From DASWJZ01 sp963814905 (lineage in GTDB: Bacteria > Pseudomonadota > Alphaproteobacteria > Rhizobiales > Afifellaceae), in NCBI GenBank assembly GCA_963814905.1, contig CAWFEM010000008.1, positions 199,030 through 263,029 on the forward strand: a stretch of 64,000 nt of DNA, given 5' to 3'. Of this stretch, positions 34,047-42,917 are shown piece by piece (within the stretch, counting starts at the first letter, position 1; each line of letters begins with the position of its first letter). The position numbers were made by a program, and so were the translations under genes. Below the pieces are notes generated by a model, which saw nothing but the letters and a program-made list of their open reading frames with translations, was not told the DNA's origin and did not search any database.

Positions 34047-35117
34047 ATGGCCTTTCTCGAACTTGAGGGCGTCAACAAGTCCTTCGGCACGCACCAGGTC
34101 GTGCAGACGGTGGACCTTGCGATCCAGCGCGGCGAGTTCGTGTCGTTCCTCGGCCCGTCCGGCTGCGGCAAGACCACGACGCTCAGAATGGTGGCGGGCT
34201 TCGAGGAGCCGACCTCCGGCACGATCCGCATCGCCGACCGCGACGTCACGCATCTGAAGCCGAACCAGCGGCACGTCGGCATGGTGTTCCAGTCCTATGC
34301 GCTCTTCCCCAACATGACGGTGGCGCAGAATGTCGGCTTCGGGCTGAAGGTGCAGAAGAAGCCGCGCTCTGAGATCGTGTCGCGCGTTGAGGAGATGCTG
34401 AAGCTGATCAAGCTGCCGCAGCTCGCCGATCGCTACCCCTATCAGCTCTCCGGCGGCCAGCAGCAGCGCGTGGCGCTTGCCCGCGCCATCGCGACCAAGC
34501 CGGAAGTGCTCCTGCTCGACGAGCCGCTATCGGCGCTCGACGCCAAGATCCGCGTTTCGCTGCGCGAGGAGATCAAGGCGCTGCAGCGCGAGCTCGGCAT
34601 CACCACGGTCTACGTGACGCACGACCAGGAAGAAGCGCTCTCCATGTCCGACCGCATCGTGGTGATGAGCGAAGGGCGCGTGGAGCAGGTCGGCACCCCG
34701 TTCGAGATCTACAACAATCCGCGCACGCGCTTCGTCGCGTCCTTCGTCGGCACGCTGAACATCGTGGAGGCGAGCATTGTCGATCCCGACCGCGGCCGGA
34801 TCGCGATCGACGGTCAGGAGGTCACGGCGGCGGGCGGCGTCGCGGGCGCGGCGGCGGGCTCTGTCCGCTCCGTCGCGCTTCGTCCCGAAGCCCTGTCGCT
34901 GAACGGCGCCGAGTCCGGCGGCAACCGTCTCGACGGCACCATCGAAGAGGTGGATTTCCTCGGCTCGGTGGTCAGGGTGCGCGTGCGGTTCTCCGAGAGC
35001 GCGGTATCGCTCGATACGTTCAACAATCCGAACGCCCCGCCGCCGCGCCATGGCGACAAGGTGAGCGTCAGCTTCACGCCGGAGGATATTCTGGTCTTGG
35101 AGGCCGGTTCGGCCTGA
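34047..35117 (+). CDS. ABC importer ATP-binding protein (second operon)
   Basis: The 356-residue PotA/FbpC-like ATPase has Walker A GPSGCGKTTT, Q-loop FQSYALFPN, canonical signature LSGGQQQRVALA, Walker B LLLDEP and switch His in YVTHDQEEA. A TOBE regulatory domain fills the last ~110 residues. AAGGGGG lies upstream of the ATG. Gene order binding protein, two permeases, ATPase is complete; the ligand may be Fe3+, a polyamine or a phosphonate and cannot be decided by sequence reading. Confidence 0.93.
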   Translation: MAFLELEGVNKSFGTHQVVQTVDLAIQRGEFVSFLGPSGCGKTTTLRMVAGFEEPTSGTIRIADRDVTHLKPNQRHVGMVFQSYALFPNMTVAQNVGFGLKVQKKPRSEIVSRVEEMLKLIKLPQLADRYPYQLSGGQQQRVALARAIATKPEVLLLDEPLSALDAKIRVSLREEIKALQRELGITTVYVTHDQEEALSMSDRIVVMSEGRVEQVGTPFEIYNNPRTRFVASFVGTLNIVEASIVDPDRGRIAIDGQEVTAAGGVAGAAAGSVRSVALRPEALSLNGAESGGNRLDGTIEEVDFLGSVVRVRVRFSESAVSLDTFNNPNAPPPRHGDKVSVSFTPEDILVLEAGSA

Positions 35118-35135
35118 GGCCGGATGGGGAACGCC

Positions 35136-35351
35136 TCAGCGCGAAGCGATATAGCCGCCGCCGGTGCCGAGCGCGCCGCCGACGATGGCGCCGCCCACGA
35201 CCGAGCCACCTGCCACCGCCGCGACGATCGCGCCGCCGCCGGCTCCGATCGCGGCACCCGTCGCCAGATATTGCTGGGTCCGCGAGCAGCCGCCCGCGAG
35301 GATGAGACCGCAGGCGAAAACCGCCGCGATTCCCGTCTTGCCGAAACGCAT
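35136..35351 (-). CDS. Small glycine-zipper lipoprotein
   Basis: The 71-residue precursor has a lipoprotein signal with lipobox LAGGC near Cys22, then a Gly/Ala-rich glycine-zipper region (AAIGAGGGAIVAAVAGGSVVGG) that can insert in or pack against a membrane. Such proteins resemble the YMGG/Gly-zipper family of outer-membrane lipoproteins. CGGAG lies 10 bases before the ATG. Convergent with the ABC ATPase gene. Confidence 0.8.
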   Translation of the reverse strand: MRFGKTGIAAVFACGLILAGGCSRTQQYLATGAAIGAGGGAIVAAVAGGSVVGGAIVGGALGTGGGYIASR

Positions 35352-35465
35352 GGTTACAGAACTCCGGTGAAACGTCGTTTTCGGAAAGTGAACGAGGCGG
35401 GTTAAGTTTCCGCAAATCCCGACGCGGTTCGTTCCGGCTTTGTTTCCATGGCCGGATGATGCAAT

Positions 35466-36002
35466 ATGGGTGCCCGAATCTGGAGCGGTGCCTTGAATAT
35501 CCGAATCCTGACGCGCGCCAGCCATGCCGAGGCAGAGACGCCGGCGCTTCCCACCGACGGGCGGCAATCGGAGCGTGCGCTTGCCATCCGTCGCGGTGTC
35601 TGCCGCCGGCTGCGCGCCGAGGGGCTGGCGCTGATCCCCGAGGTTACACTGCGCTCAGGCCGTCGCGCCGATCTGGTCGCGCTAGGGTCCGACGGCGCCA
35701 TCACCATCGTCGAGATCAAATCGTCGGTCGAGGATTTCCGCGCCGACCAGAAATGGCAGGATTACCTCTTCCATTCAGACCGTTTCTATTTCGCCACAGG
35801 GCCGCATGTGCCGGCCGAGATTTTCCCGGAGGAGGCAGGGCTGATCGTCGCCGATCCGTTCGGCGCGGAGATTCTGCGCCCGTCGGGCACCGCGAAGCTC
35901 CCGGCCGCGACCCGCAAGGAGATGCTGATCCGTATCGCGCGCGCCGGCGCGCACCGCCTGCACGATCTGGAAGACCCGGATTGCATGCGCGGAGCGTGGT
36001 AA
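35466..36002 (+). CDS. mmcB: MmcB family DNA repair protein
   Basis: The 178-residue protein has the PD-(D/E)XK-like core seen in MmcB: PEVTLRSGRRADLVAL, ITIVEIKSSVEDFRADQKWQDY, then the C-terminal MLIRIARAGAHRLHDLEDP. In Caulobacter, MmcB is a mitomycin C-induced repair factor. No LexA-type site was identified upstream. The start ATG lacks a strong ribosome site; an internal start is possible because the first ~25 residues are not conserved-looking. Confidence 0.87.
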   Translation: MGARIWSGALNIRILTRASHAEAETPALPTDGRQSERALAIRRGVCRRLRAEGLALIPEVTLRSGRRADLVALGSDGAITIVEIKSSVEDFRADQKWQDYLFHSDRFYFATGPHVPAEIFPEEAGLIVADPFGAEILRPSGTAKLPAATRKEMLIRIARAGAHRLHDLEDPDCMRGAW

Positions 36003-36113
36003 CGCCGCCGTGTCCGGAATGTCAGGAGCGGATTTCAGTTGCGCTTGGCTGCCATTGATATCGCCCGGGCGCGTCACTAGCTTCCGCTCGGGCGGGTGAA
36101 GAGGGAATCGTCA

Positions 36114-37859
36114 GTGCCGCGGGAACAGCGCAGGCTTGCGGCGATCATGTCCGCCGACGTAGCCGGATACTCGCGGCTTATGGGCCATAGTGAAAGCGGC
36201 ACGCTGGCGCGGCTCAAGGCCGCGCGCGCCGAAGTCGTCGATCCGTCGATCGCCGAGCACCGCGGCCGTATCGTCAAGTCGACGGGCGACGGTCTCTTGG
36301 TCGAATTTTCCTCCGCCGTCGATGCCGTGCAGTGCGGCGTCGCCGTGCAATCGGCGATGGCCGCGCGCGCCGACGGCACGCAGCAAAACGAGCTCCTGCA
36401 GTATCGAATCGGCGTCCATGTCGGTGACATCATCATCGACGGCGACGATATCTTCGGCGACGGGGTCAACGTCGCGGCGCGCATCGAGGGGCTCGCCGAG
36501 CCCGGCGGCGTCGCGATTTCGGATGCCGTGAGCCAGCATGTCCGCGGCCATGTCGACGTAGCCTTCGCCGATCGCGGCGAGCATTCGGTCAAGAATATCG
36601 ACCGCCCGCTTCACGTCTGGGGATGGAAGCCGGGCATGAGCGTCGACGATATCGCGGCGGTGGAGCCAGCACTTCCCGAGAAGCCGTCGATTGCCGTGCT
36701 GCCGTTCGACAACATGTCCGGCGACCCCGAGCAGGGCTATTTCGCCGACGGCATCACCGAGGACATCATCACCGATCTTTCCAAGGTGTCGGGGCTCTTC
36801 GTCATCGCCCGCAATTCCTCCTTCGCCTACAAGGGCAAGGCGCCCGACATCCGCCAGGTGAGCCGCGAGCTTGGCGTGCGCTACGTGCTTGAAGGAAGCG
36901 TGCGCCGCGCGTCGAACCGGATCCGTATCAACGCGCAGATGATCGACGGCACGACTGGAGGTCATCTCTGGGCGGAGCGTTACGACCGCGACATCGCCGA
37001 CATCTTCGAGGTGCAGGACGAGGTGACCCGCACCATCGTCGGGGCGCTCAAGGTAAAGCTCACCAGTGGCGAGGAAGCGGCGCGCGGAGGCCGCGCGAAG
37101 ATCAGCCCGGAGGCATACGATCTGATCGTCCGCGCGCGTGCGACGGCGCTGCAGCTCACGCCGCAGGCGGCGACCGCGGCGAAGGAAATGCTTCAGCGCG
37201 TTATCGCCATCGACCCCAGCCTCGCCATCGCCTATGCGCGGCTCGCCATAACGACGTTCGCCGAATATGTGAATCAGTGGAACAACGCGACTACGGAAAA
37301 TCTCGTCCGCGCGACGGAGCTTGCGAAGAAGGCCGTGGAGATCGACGAGATGGAGCCGCAGGGCCACCTCGCGATGTCGATCATGTTGTCCTGGACGCGC
37401 CGACTGGACGAGGCGGAGCCCCATGCGCGGCGGGCAATCGAGCTCGATCCGAACTCGGCCGACGGTTACACCGGGCTTGGCAATGTGCTCGAGTTCAAGG
37501 GCCACTCGGAAGATGCGGTGCCGCTCTATACGCGTGCATACCGGCTCGATCCACAGTGGGACATGGCGCTGCATTTCATGGGCCGCGCCCTGCTTTCGCT
37601 CGGGCGCCTCGACGAGGCGGAGACCGCATTCAGAAAGCGGCTGACATTCGCGCCGCGCTCCGACATGAGTCGCTTCTATCTCGCCTGTATCTTAGGCCGC
37701 TCCGGTCGCAAGGAGGAGGCGCAGGCGATTTGGCGAGAGGTTGTCGAGATCAACCCGCGCTTCTCTGTCGAGCACCTGAAGCGCACGTTGCCATACGCCG
37801 ATCCCGGTTATCTCGATCGCCTGGCCGACGACCTGAGGAAGGCCGAGATCGCAATCTAA
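36114..37859 (+). CDS. Class III adenylate/guanylate cyclase with TolB-like and TPR domains
   Basis: The product has 581 residues. Residues ~5-180 are a class III cyclase catalytic domain (IMSADVAGYSRLMG with metal Asp, TGDGLLVEF, GDDIFGDGVNVAARIEG). Then comes a TolB-like region (PSIAVLPFDNMSGDPEQGYFADG) and at least four TPR repeats to the end. It makes cAMP or cGMP in the cytosol, with the TPR part as probable input. I chose the GTG at 36114 because GAGGGA lies 7 bases upstream; a GTG at 36096 has none. Such cyclase-TPR proteins are expanded in Bradyrhizobium-like genomes. Confidence 0.92.
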   Translation: MPREQRRLAAIMSADVAGYSRLMGHSESGTLARLKAARAEVVDPSIAEHRGRIVKSTGDGLLVEFSSAVDAVQCGVAVQSAMAARADGTQQNELLQYRIGVHVGDIIIDGDDIFGDGVNVAARIEGLAEPGGVAISDAVSQHVRGHVDVAFADRGEHSVKNIDRPLHVWGWKPGMSVDDIAAVEPALPEKPSIAVLPFDNMSGDPEQGYFADGITEDIITDLSKVSGLFVIARNSSFAYKGKAPDIRQVSRELGVRYVLEGSVRRASNRIRINAQMIDGTTGGHLWAERYDRDIADIFEVQDEVTRTIVGALKVKLTSGEEAARGGRAKISPEAYDLIVRARATALQLTPQAATAAKEMLQRVIAIDPSLAIAYARLAITTFAEYVNQWNNATTENLVRATELAKKAVEIDEMEPQGHLAMSIMLSWTRRLDEAEPHARRAIELDPNSADGYTGLGNVLEFKGHSEDAVPLYTRAYRLDPQWDMALHFMGRALLSLGRLDEAETAFRKRLTFAPRSDMSRFYLACILGRSGRKEEAQAIWREVVEINPRFSVEHLKRTLPYADPGYLDRLADDLRKAEIAI

Positions 37860-37972
37860 TGGGAATGCCCTTAGCGCAGGGCGTGCTTCGTTCATCATTC
37901 TTTGCCGGCGGACACTGGCGCTACGCCGCTGCTGACCCCAGATACGGCGACAATTTCTGAAAGGTGCGACAG

Positions 37973-38329
37973 GTGAGTGGATTCAAGGACGCGAGCTTTT
38001 CCGAGCGACAGAAGGCAGCGGCGCGAGCCAAGCAGGCGCATGTGGAGAAGTTTCGCGCGATGCCGGGGAATGACGACCCGCGCGTCGTTGAGTTGCGGGC
38101 GACGCGGCAGGCAGTCAGCGCTGCACGCGAGGCTCGCGCCGCCGAACGGAAGCTGGCGCGCGAGGCGCAATTGAAATCTGAAGCGCTGGCGCAGCAGGCG
38201 GCGCTCGTTGAGCACGCTGAGCGTGAAGCCTCCGAGCAAGCCGCCAAGGCGGAGCGTGAAGCGACCGAGGCGGCCGAACGGAAAGCCGCTCGCGATGCCC
38301 GCTACGCGGCTCGCAAGGCGCGGCGTTGA
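37973..38329 (+). CDS. DUF6481 family protein
   Basis: The 118-residue, highly charged Ala/Glu/Lys/Arg protein has a long predicted coiled-coil helix. The opening GFKDASFSERQKAAARAKQA is typical of DUF6481 proteins of alphaproteobacteria. The GTG at 37973 has GAAAGG upstream and gives the usual family N-terminus. No function is known. Confidence 0.82.
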   Translation: MSGFKDASFSERQKAAARAKQAHVEKFRAMPGNDDPRVVELRATRQAVSAAREARAAERKLAREAQLKSEALAQQAALVEHAEREASEQAAKAEREATEAAERKAARDARYAARKARR

Positions 38330-38336
38330 CTTTCCG

Positions 38337-38915
38337 CTAGCGCGGGGCGCGCTTGGCGAGGATTCTTTGCAGCGTGCGGCGGTGCATGTTCAAGCGTCGC
38401 GCCGTCTCCGAGACATTGCGGTCGCAAAGCTCGTAGACGCGCTGGATGTGCTCCCAGCGGACGCGGTCGGCCGACATCGGATTTTCCGGCGGCAGCGCAC
38501 GCGCATCCTTCTTCTGCATCAGCGCGGCGTGGATCTCGTCGGCGTCGGCGGGCTTTGACAGATAGTCGACGGCGCCGAGCTTCACCGCGGTGACCGCGGT
38601 CGCGATATTGCCGTAGCCGGTCAGGATGATGGCGCGGGCCTCGGGACGGCGGGTGCGGATCATCTCGATCACGTCGAGGCCGTTTCCATCCTCAAGCCGC
38701 ATGTCGACGACCGCGAAGACGGGATTTGCCGTCTCGACCTTGGCGCGGGCTTCTGCCACCGATTCCGCCGTTTCCGTTACGTAGCCGCGCTTCTCCATGG
38801 CGCGCGCGAGGCGCTGCACGAAGGCTTTGTCGTCGTCGACGATGAGGAGAACCTGCCCCTCGGCCGGCGCGATGGAGGTGGGCTGTTCGGCCATGGGCGT
38901 GGCCTGGTCAAGCAT
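38337..38915 (-). CDS. regA: RegA/ActR/PrrA redox response regulator
   Basis: The 192-residue regulator has a receiver domain (phospho-acceptor Asp71 in VVDMRLEDG, conserved Lys in LSKPADADE) and a C-terminal Fis-type helix-turn-helix (VSETARRLNMHRRTLQRIL) that is nearly invariant in the RegA/ActR family. It controls redox-responsive genes for respiration and carbon/nitrogen metabolism. It lies 42 bp downstream of its partner kinase regB on the same strand. Confidence 0.96.
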   Translation of the reverse strand: MLDQATPMAEQPTSIAPAEGQVLLIVDDDKAFVQRLARAMEKRGYVTETAESVAEARAKVETANPVFAVVDMRLEDGNGLDVIEMIRTRRPEARAIILTGYGNIATAVTAVKLGAVDYLSKPADADEIHAALMQKKDARALPPENPMSADRVRWEHIQRVYELCDRNVSETARRLNMHRRTLQRILAKRAPR

Positions 38916-38957
38916 CTGCTTTGTTCTCGATGGATAAGGCTATTGGAAACGTAAGCA

Positions 38958-40331
38958 TTATGCACGCCCGATCAAGGTCTTGCCGGCCCCGTCTCCGGGT
39001 TTGGATAACGCCTGCGGGGCGGTCGCCTCGAACACGGTGCGCGGCCACGAGACCGTCACAAAAGCCCCGGATTCCGGCGCTTTTCGGTTGCTGAAGCGCA
39101 GGTTCGCGCCGGAGCGCTCAAGCAGCGTCTTGGCGATGAAAATGCCGAGGCCGAGGCCTTCATGCTCCGGCGCGGCGGATTGGCCGGTGCGCCGCGTGGT
39201 GACATAGGGCTCGCCGAGCTGGTCGATCACCTCCGCGGGAAAGCCCGGACCGTCGTCCGCGATCGCGATCGTGACCTCGCTCGGTGACCATTTCGCCGCG
39301 ATCGTGACCGCCGATTTGGCGAAATCGACAGCGTTGTCGACGAGGTTGCCGAGGCCATAGAGGAGGCCCGGATTACGCCCCGCTACCGGCTCCGGTCCCT
39401 CGCCCGTCCGCTCCACGTCGATGCGAATGCCGAAATCGCGGTGCGGGGCCGTCGCCTCCTCCAGGAAATGGGAGAGCGGCATCAGGCCGAGATGCTCCTC
39501 CGGCGCGGAGGAGAGCGAGGCGATCTTGGAGAGGATCTCGCGGCAGCGCTCCGTCTGCGTGCGGATGAGTCGGATGTCGTCGGCGCGCGGATCGTCGGGA
39601 TCGAGCTCGCTTGCCAGCTCGTGCGCCGCGATCGCGATCGTGGCAAGCGGCGTGCCGAGCTCGTGCGCCGCCGCGGCGGCGAGCCCATCGAGCGCGGAGA
39701 GATGCTGCTCGCGCTGCAGCACCAGCTCCGTCGCGGCGATGGCGTCGGCGAGAACGCGCGCCTCCTCCGCGACGCGGAAAGCGTAGAAGGCCATGAAGCC
39801 GAGCGCGCAGACGAGCGCCACCCAGACGCCGCCCACGTAATGCAGCGGCACGTCGTAGGCGCGGCCCGGAAACCATGGCAGCGGCTGGTGCAGGAAGACG
39901 AGCAGCGTCGCCGCGGCAAGCGTCAGCGTGCCGATCAGGAAGGTCTTGTCCGGCTGCTGCGTCGTCGCGGAGACCATGGCCGGCGCAAGCAGCAGGATCG
40001 CGAACGGGTTCTCCAGTCCGCCGGTCAGGTAGAGCAGCCCGGCGAGTTGCAGGAGATCGTAGGCGAGAAGCAGCGTCGCCCAGTTCGGATCGAGCCGGTA
40101 GGCCGCCGGGAAGACGAGCCTTAGCCCAAGATTGAGCCAGGCGGACAGCGCGATCAGCCCGAAGCATTCGCCCATCGGCAGCGGGAATCCGAACCACAGC
40201 CCGACCACCAGGATGGCCGCCGTCTGCCCGCCGACGGCGAGCCAGCGGAGCCGGATGAGCGTGGAAAGCTTCAGCCGCCGGCCGGACCAGCCGCCGGGCC
40301 CCTCCGTCAGCCCGCGTATCGTCAGTTCCAT
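38958..40331 (-). CDS. regB: RegB/ActS/PrrB sensor histidine kinase
   Basis: The 457-residue inner-membrane kinase has about six spans in the first ~185 residues, with the ubiquinone-binding heptapeptide GGLENPF at 104-110. The H-box AAAAHELGTPLA carries His223, and the redox-active Cys263 is in ERCREIL. The N and G boxes of the ATPase domain follow (LVDNAVDFAK, DDGPGF, GLGLGIFI). All known sensing residues are present, so it is likely a functional redox sensor for RegA. Confidence 0.96.
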   Translation of the reverse strand: MELTIRGLTEGPGGWSGRRLKLSTLIRLRWLAVGGQTAAILVVGLWFGFPLPMGECFGLIALSAWLNLGLRLVFPAAYRLDPNWATLLLAYDLLQLAGLLYLTGGLENPFAILLLAPAMVSATTQQPDKTFLIGTLTLAAATLLVFLHQPLPWFPGRAYDVPLHYVGGVWVALVCALGFMAFYAFRVAEEARVLADAIAATELVLQREQHLSALDGLAAAAAHELGTPLATIAIAAHELASELDPDDPRADDIRLIRTQTERCREILSKIASLSSAPEEHLGLMPLSHFLEEATAPHRDFGIRIDVERTGEGPEPVAGRNPGLLYGLGNLVDNAVDFAKSAVTIAAKWSPSEVTIAIADDGPGFPAEVIDQLGEPYVTTRRTGQSAAPEHEGLGLGIFIAKTLLERSGANLRFSNRKAPESGAFVTVSWPRTVFEATAPQALSKPGDGAGKTLIGRA

Positions 40332-40433
40332 GCGGCTCTCTTACCGCGTCCGCCGTCCCGAGTCAGGCGAGCGCTCTCCGATGTCGGTTTCGCAGATGAA
40401 GCGCGATTGCTATAGGGCGCTACTGTGACGGTG

Positions 40434-40454
40434 CCTCTCCCCGATGGGGAGAGG
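40434..40454. repeat. CCTCTCCCC palindrome upstream of dapB
   Basis: Perfect 9-bp arms CCTCTCCCC and GGGGAGAGG flank a GAT centre, 44 bases before the dapB start. It is an intergenic element of the type frequent in this order and forms a leader hairpin. Confidence 0.7.
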
Positions 40455-40497
40455 AACGGCCAGTCGCCTGCGTCGGCGAAAGGGGAGGTCCAAAGCA

Positions 40498-41307
40498 ATG
40501 GCAGAGCTTCGCGTCGTCGTCGCCGGAGCGGGCGGGCGCATGGGACGCGCGCTGGCGCGCGCCGTTCTCGGCGAGCCGAAGATGCGGCTCGTCGGCGCGC
40601 TCGACCGGCCGGGCGCGGAGGCGGAAGGCAAAGACGTCGGCATGCTCGCCGGTGTCGGCGAGACGGGGGTCGTCGTTCAGACCGATCCGCTGCCCGTTCT
40701 TGCCGCGACCGACGCGCTTCTCGACTTTACCGCGCCGGAGGCGACGCTTGCCTATTCGGAGCTCGCCGCGCAGGCGCGCATCGTCCACATCATCGGGACG
40801 ACCGGCATCGACGCGGAGCACGAAGCGCGGCTGAAGGCGGCGGCGCGCCATTGCCGCATCGTGAAGTCCGGCAATATGAGCCTCGGCGTCAACGTGCTCG
40901 CCGGCCTGGTGAAGCGCGCGGCGGCCGTGCTCGGGCCCGAATTCGATATCGAGATCGTCGAGATGCATCATCGCAACAAGGTCGATGCGCCGTCGGGCAC
41001 GGCCCTTCTTCTCGGGCGCGCGGCGGCGGAGGGGCGCGGCATCGAGCTTTCCGAAAAGTCGCTGCGCGGCCGCGACGGCGTAACCGGCGCAAGGCCGAAC
41101 GAGGCGATCGGCTTCGCGAGCCTCAGGGGCGGCTCGGTCGTCGGCGACCACATGGTGATCTTCGCCGGCGAGGGCGAACGCATCGAGCTGACGCACCGCG
41201 CCGAGAGCCGCGACAACTTCGCCCACGGCGCCGTCCGCGCCGCGCTCTGGGCCTTTGACAAGAAGCCCGGCCTCTACGACATGCACGACGTGCTGGGACT
41301 GCACTAG
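40498..41307 (+). CDS. dapB: 4-hydroxy-tetrahydrodipicolinate reductase
   Basis: The 269-residue enzyme has the Rossmann motif VAGAGGRMGRAL, the family signature EIVEMHHRNKVDAPSGTAL with the catalytic His and Lys region, and the C-terminal GLYDMHDVLGL. It reduces hydroxy-tetrahydrodipicolinate in lysine and diaminopimelate synthesis. GGGGAGG precedes the ATG at 40498; an in-frame GTG or ATG further upstream would add unconserved residues. gpmA follows two genes later, a neighbourhood seen in related genomes. Confidence 0.96.
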   Translation: MAELRVVVAGAGGRMGRALARAVLGEPKMRLVGALDRPGAEAEGKDVGMLAGVGETGVVVQTDPLPVLAATDALLDFTAPEATLAYSELAAQARIVHIIGTTGIDAEHEARLKAAARHCRIVKSGNMSLGVNVLAGLVKRAAAVLGPEFDIEIVEMHHRNKVDAPSGTALLLGRAAAEGRGIELSEKSLRGRDGVTGARPNEAIGFASLRGGSVVGDHMVIFAGEGERIELTHRAESRDNFAHGAVRAALWAFDKKPGLYDMHDVLGLH

Positions 41308-41316
41308 CCCAGCATT

Positions 41317-41412
41317 GTCGTCATTGCCGGGCTTGACCCGGCAATCCATTCCGTCACGATCGACGTCTACCGCCATGGAATGGATGCCCGGATCAAGTCC
41401 GGGCATGACGAC
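41317..41412. repeat. ~100-bp palindromic repeat, copy D
   Basis: The fourth copy starts GTCGTCATTGCCGGGC and ends in the inverse, between dapB and the EVE-domain gene. It is slightly shorter in the centre than copies A-C. Confidence 0.9.
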
Positions 41413-41423
41413 CTCAGAAGTGG

Positions 41424-41888
41424 GTGGTCTCGTTGCCTGCCAAGAAGCCCACCGGCCCGCGCTACTGGATCGCCGTCGTCCCCAAGATCGGCGTCGAACG
41501 CTGTCTCGCCGGCGGCTTCGCCATGTTCGCGCATGGCCGTCACGACGCGGTGATGCGCACCAAGCCCGGCGAATGGCTCACGTACTATTCGCCGCGCACA
41601 ATTTTGAAGGGTGGCGAGGAAGTGCGCGCCTTCACCGCGATCGGAAAATTCACCGATCGCGAACCCTACGAAGCGGAGATGATGGCGGGTCGCGTTGGCT
41701 GGCGGCGCGACATCGCGTTTGAGAAGCGTGCGCACGAAGCGGGCGTCTATCCGCTCCTCGACGAGCTCTCCTTCATCCGGGATCGCACGCATTGGGGCCT
41801 CTTCTTCCACCGCAGCCTCTTTTCCGTGCCGCGCGAGGATTTCGCGAAGATCGCCGCCGCCATGGGCGTCGACCCGAAGCGGCTCTGA
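41424..41888 (+). CDS. EVE domain-containing protein
   Basis: The 154-residue protein is of the EVE/PUA-like fold (RYWIAVVPKIGVERCLAGGF, then GEWLTYYSPRTIL, FFHRSLFSVPREDF), a domain that reads modified bases or acts with RNA. The GTG start at 41424 is used; a TTG at 41433 is equally possible. It lies 10 bp before the rhomboid gene. No restriction or methylation genes are nearby, so its target is unknown. Confidence 0.85.
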   Translation: MVSLPAKKPTGPRYWIAVVPKIGVERCLAGGFAMFAHGRHDAVMRTKPGEWLTYYSPRTILKGGEEVRAFTAIGKFTDREPYEAEMMAGRVGWRRDIAFEKRAHEAGVYPLLDELSFIRDRTHWGLFFHRSLFSVPREDFAKIAAAMGVDPKRL

Positions 41889-41898
41889 GGCGCGCTCC

Positions 41899-42789
41899 TT
41901 GCACGACGCCCCCGACGATTCGTTGATCGAGGTCGGTCACTATTCCCAGCCGCGCGATGCCGAAAGCGCCGCGCTGGCGCTCGCCTCAGCGGGCATCGGG
42001 TCGCATCTCGTCCGCGACCGGGAAGGCGTCACGGTTCTCGTCGCCGCCTCCGACGCGACCCATGCGAGCCGCGAGCTCATCGAATACGACCGCGAGAACC
42101 GGCGTCCGCCCCCGCCGGAGCTTCCGTCCATATGGGAAGGCGCCGACGCGGCGTTCGCTTATTCGACCGTTCTGATCGTCGTCTATGTCGCGGCGGGACG
42201 AAGCCTGTTCGGCCTCGACTGGGATGCGGCCGGCTACGCGCAGGCGGGCCTGATGCTCGGCGGCGAGTGGTGGCGGGCGCTGACCGCGCTGACCCTGCAC
42301 GCCAACCTGGAACATCTTGCCAGCAACGTCTTCGCCGGCAGCATGCTCGGCCTGCTGCTGGCGCAGATCCTCGGGCCGGGCCTGACCTGGCTCGCGATCC
42401 TGTTGGCAGGCGGGCTCGGCAATGCGCTGAACGCCTTGGTCGTGTCCACGCAGCATACGTCGATCGGCGCTTCCACGAGCGTCTTCGCTACGCTTGGATT
42501 GCTTGCGGCGCTCGTGTGGCGGCGGGGGCCGATCCGCTGGACGCGTGGCTCGCGGTCGTGGCTTCCTCTCGCCGCGGCGATCATGCTCCTCGCGTTCCTC
42601 GGATTCGGCGGAGAGCGGGTCGATTTCGGAGCCCACATCGCCGGCTTCCTGGTCGGCGTTGTCGGCGGCGCGGCGCTGCATTTTCTCGGCAGTCGCCTCC
42701 CGCGTGGCCGCCGCGCGCAATACATCTATGGTCTCGCGGCGCTCTCGCTGATCGGCTTCGCCTGGCTTGCAGCCTTGACCGCGACGTGA
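41899..42789 (+). CDS. Rhomboid family intramembrane serine protease
   Basis: The product has 296 residues, with a soluble N-terminal domain of ~85 residues that looks like a ligand or regulatory module (HYSQPRDAESAALALASAGI), then about six to seven spans. The catalytic Ser is in HTSIGASTSVFATLG and the catalytic His in DFGAHIAGFLVG; HANLEHLASNVF gives the oxyanion His/Asn. The start is a TTG at 41899 with GAGG 8 bases upstream. The usual GxSG motif is GAST here, a tolerated variant. Confidence 0.85.
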   Translation: MHDAPDDSLIEVGHYSQPRDAESAALALASAGIGSHLVRDREGVTVLVAASDATHASRELIEYDRENRRPPPPELPSIWEGADAAFAYSTVLIVVYVAAGRSLFGLDWDAAGYAQAGLMLGGEWWRALTALTLHANLEHLASNVFAGSMLGLLLAQILGPGLTWLAILLAGGLGNALNALVVSTQHTSIGASTSVFATLGLLAALVWRRGPIRWTRGSRSWLPLAAAIMLLAFLGFGGERVDFGAHIAGFLVGVVGGAALHFLGSRLPRGRRAQYIYGLAALSLIGFAWLAALTAT

Positions 42790-42848
42790 GCCCCAAGATA
42801 GCAGGCGAGGGGAATGCCGAGCGCCTCGGCAATTGTCCGCCCGCCAGG

Positions 42849-42892
42849 GCATGATCCCGAAAAGTGGAACCGGTTTTCGGATAAGATCATGC
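42849..42892. repeat. 45-bp palindromic intergenic repeat, copy 2
   Basis: The second copy of the element at 7467-7511 has the same GCATGATC / GATCATGC ends and CCGAAAA / TTTTCGG inner arms. It lies between the rhomboid and gpmA genes. Confidence 0.88.
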
Positions 42893-42917
42893 GCCGTCAA
42901 AATGGATCGGAGCTTCC

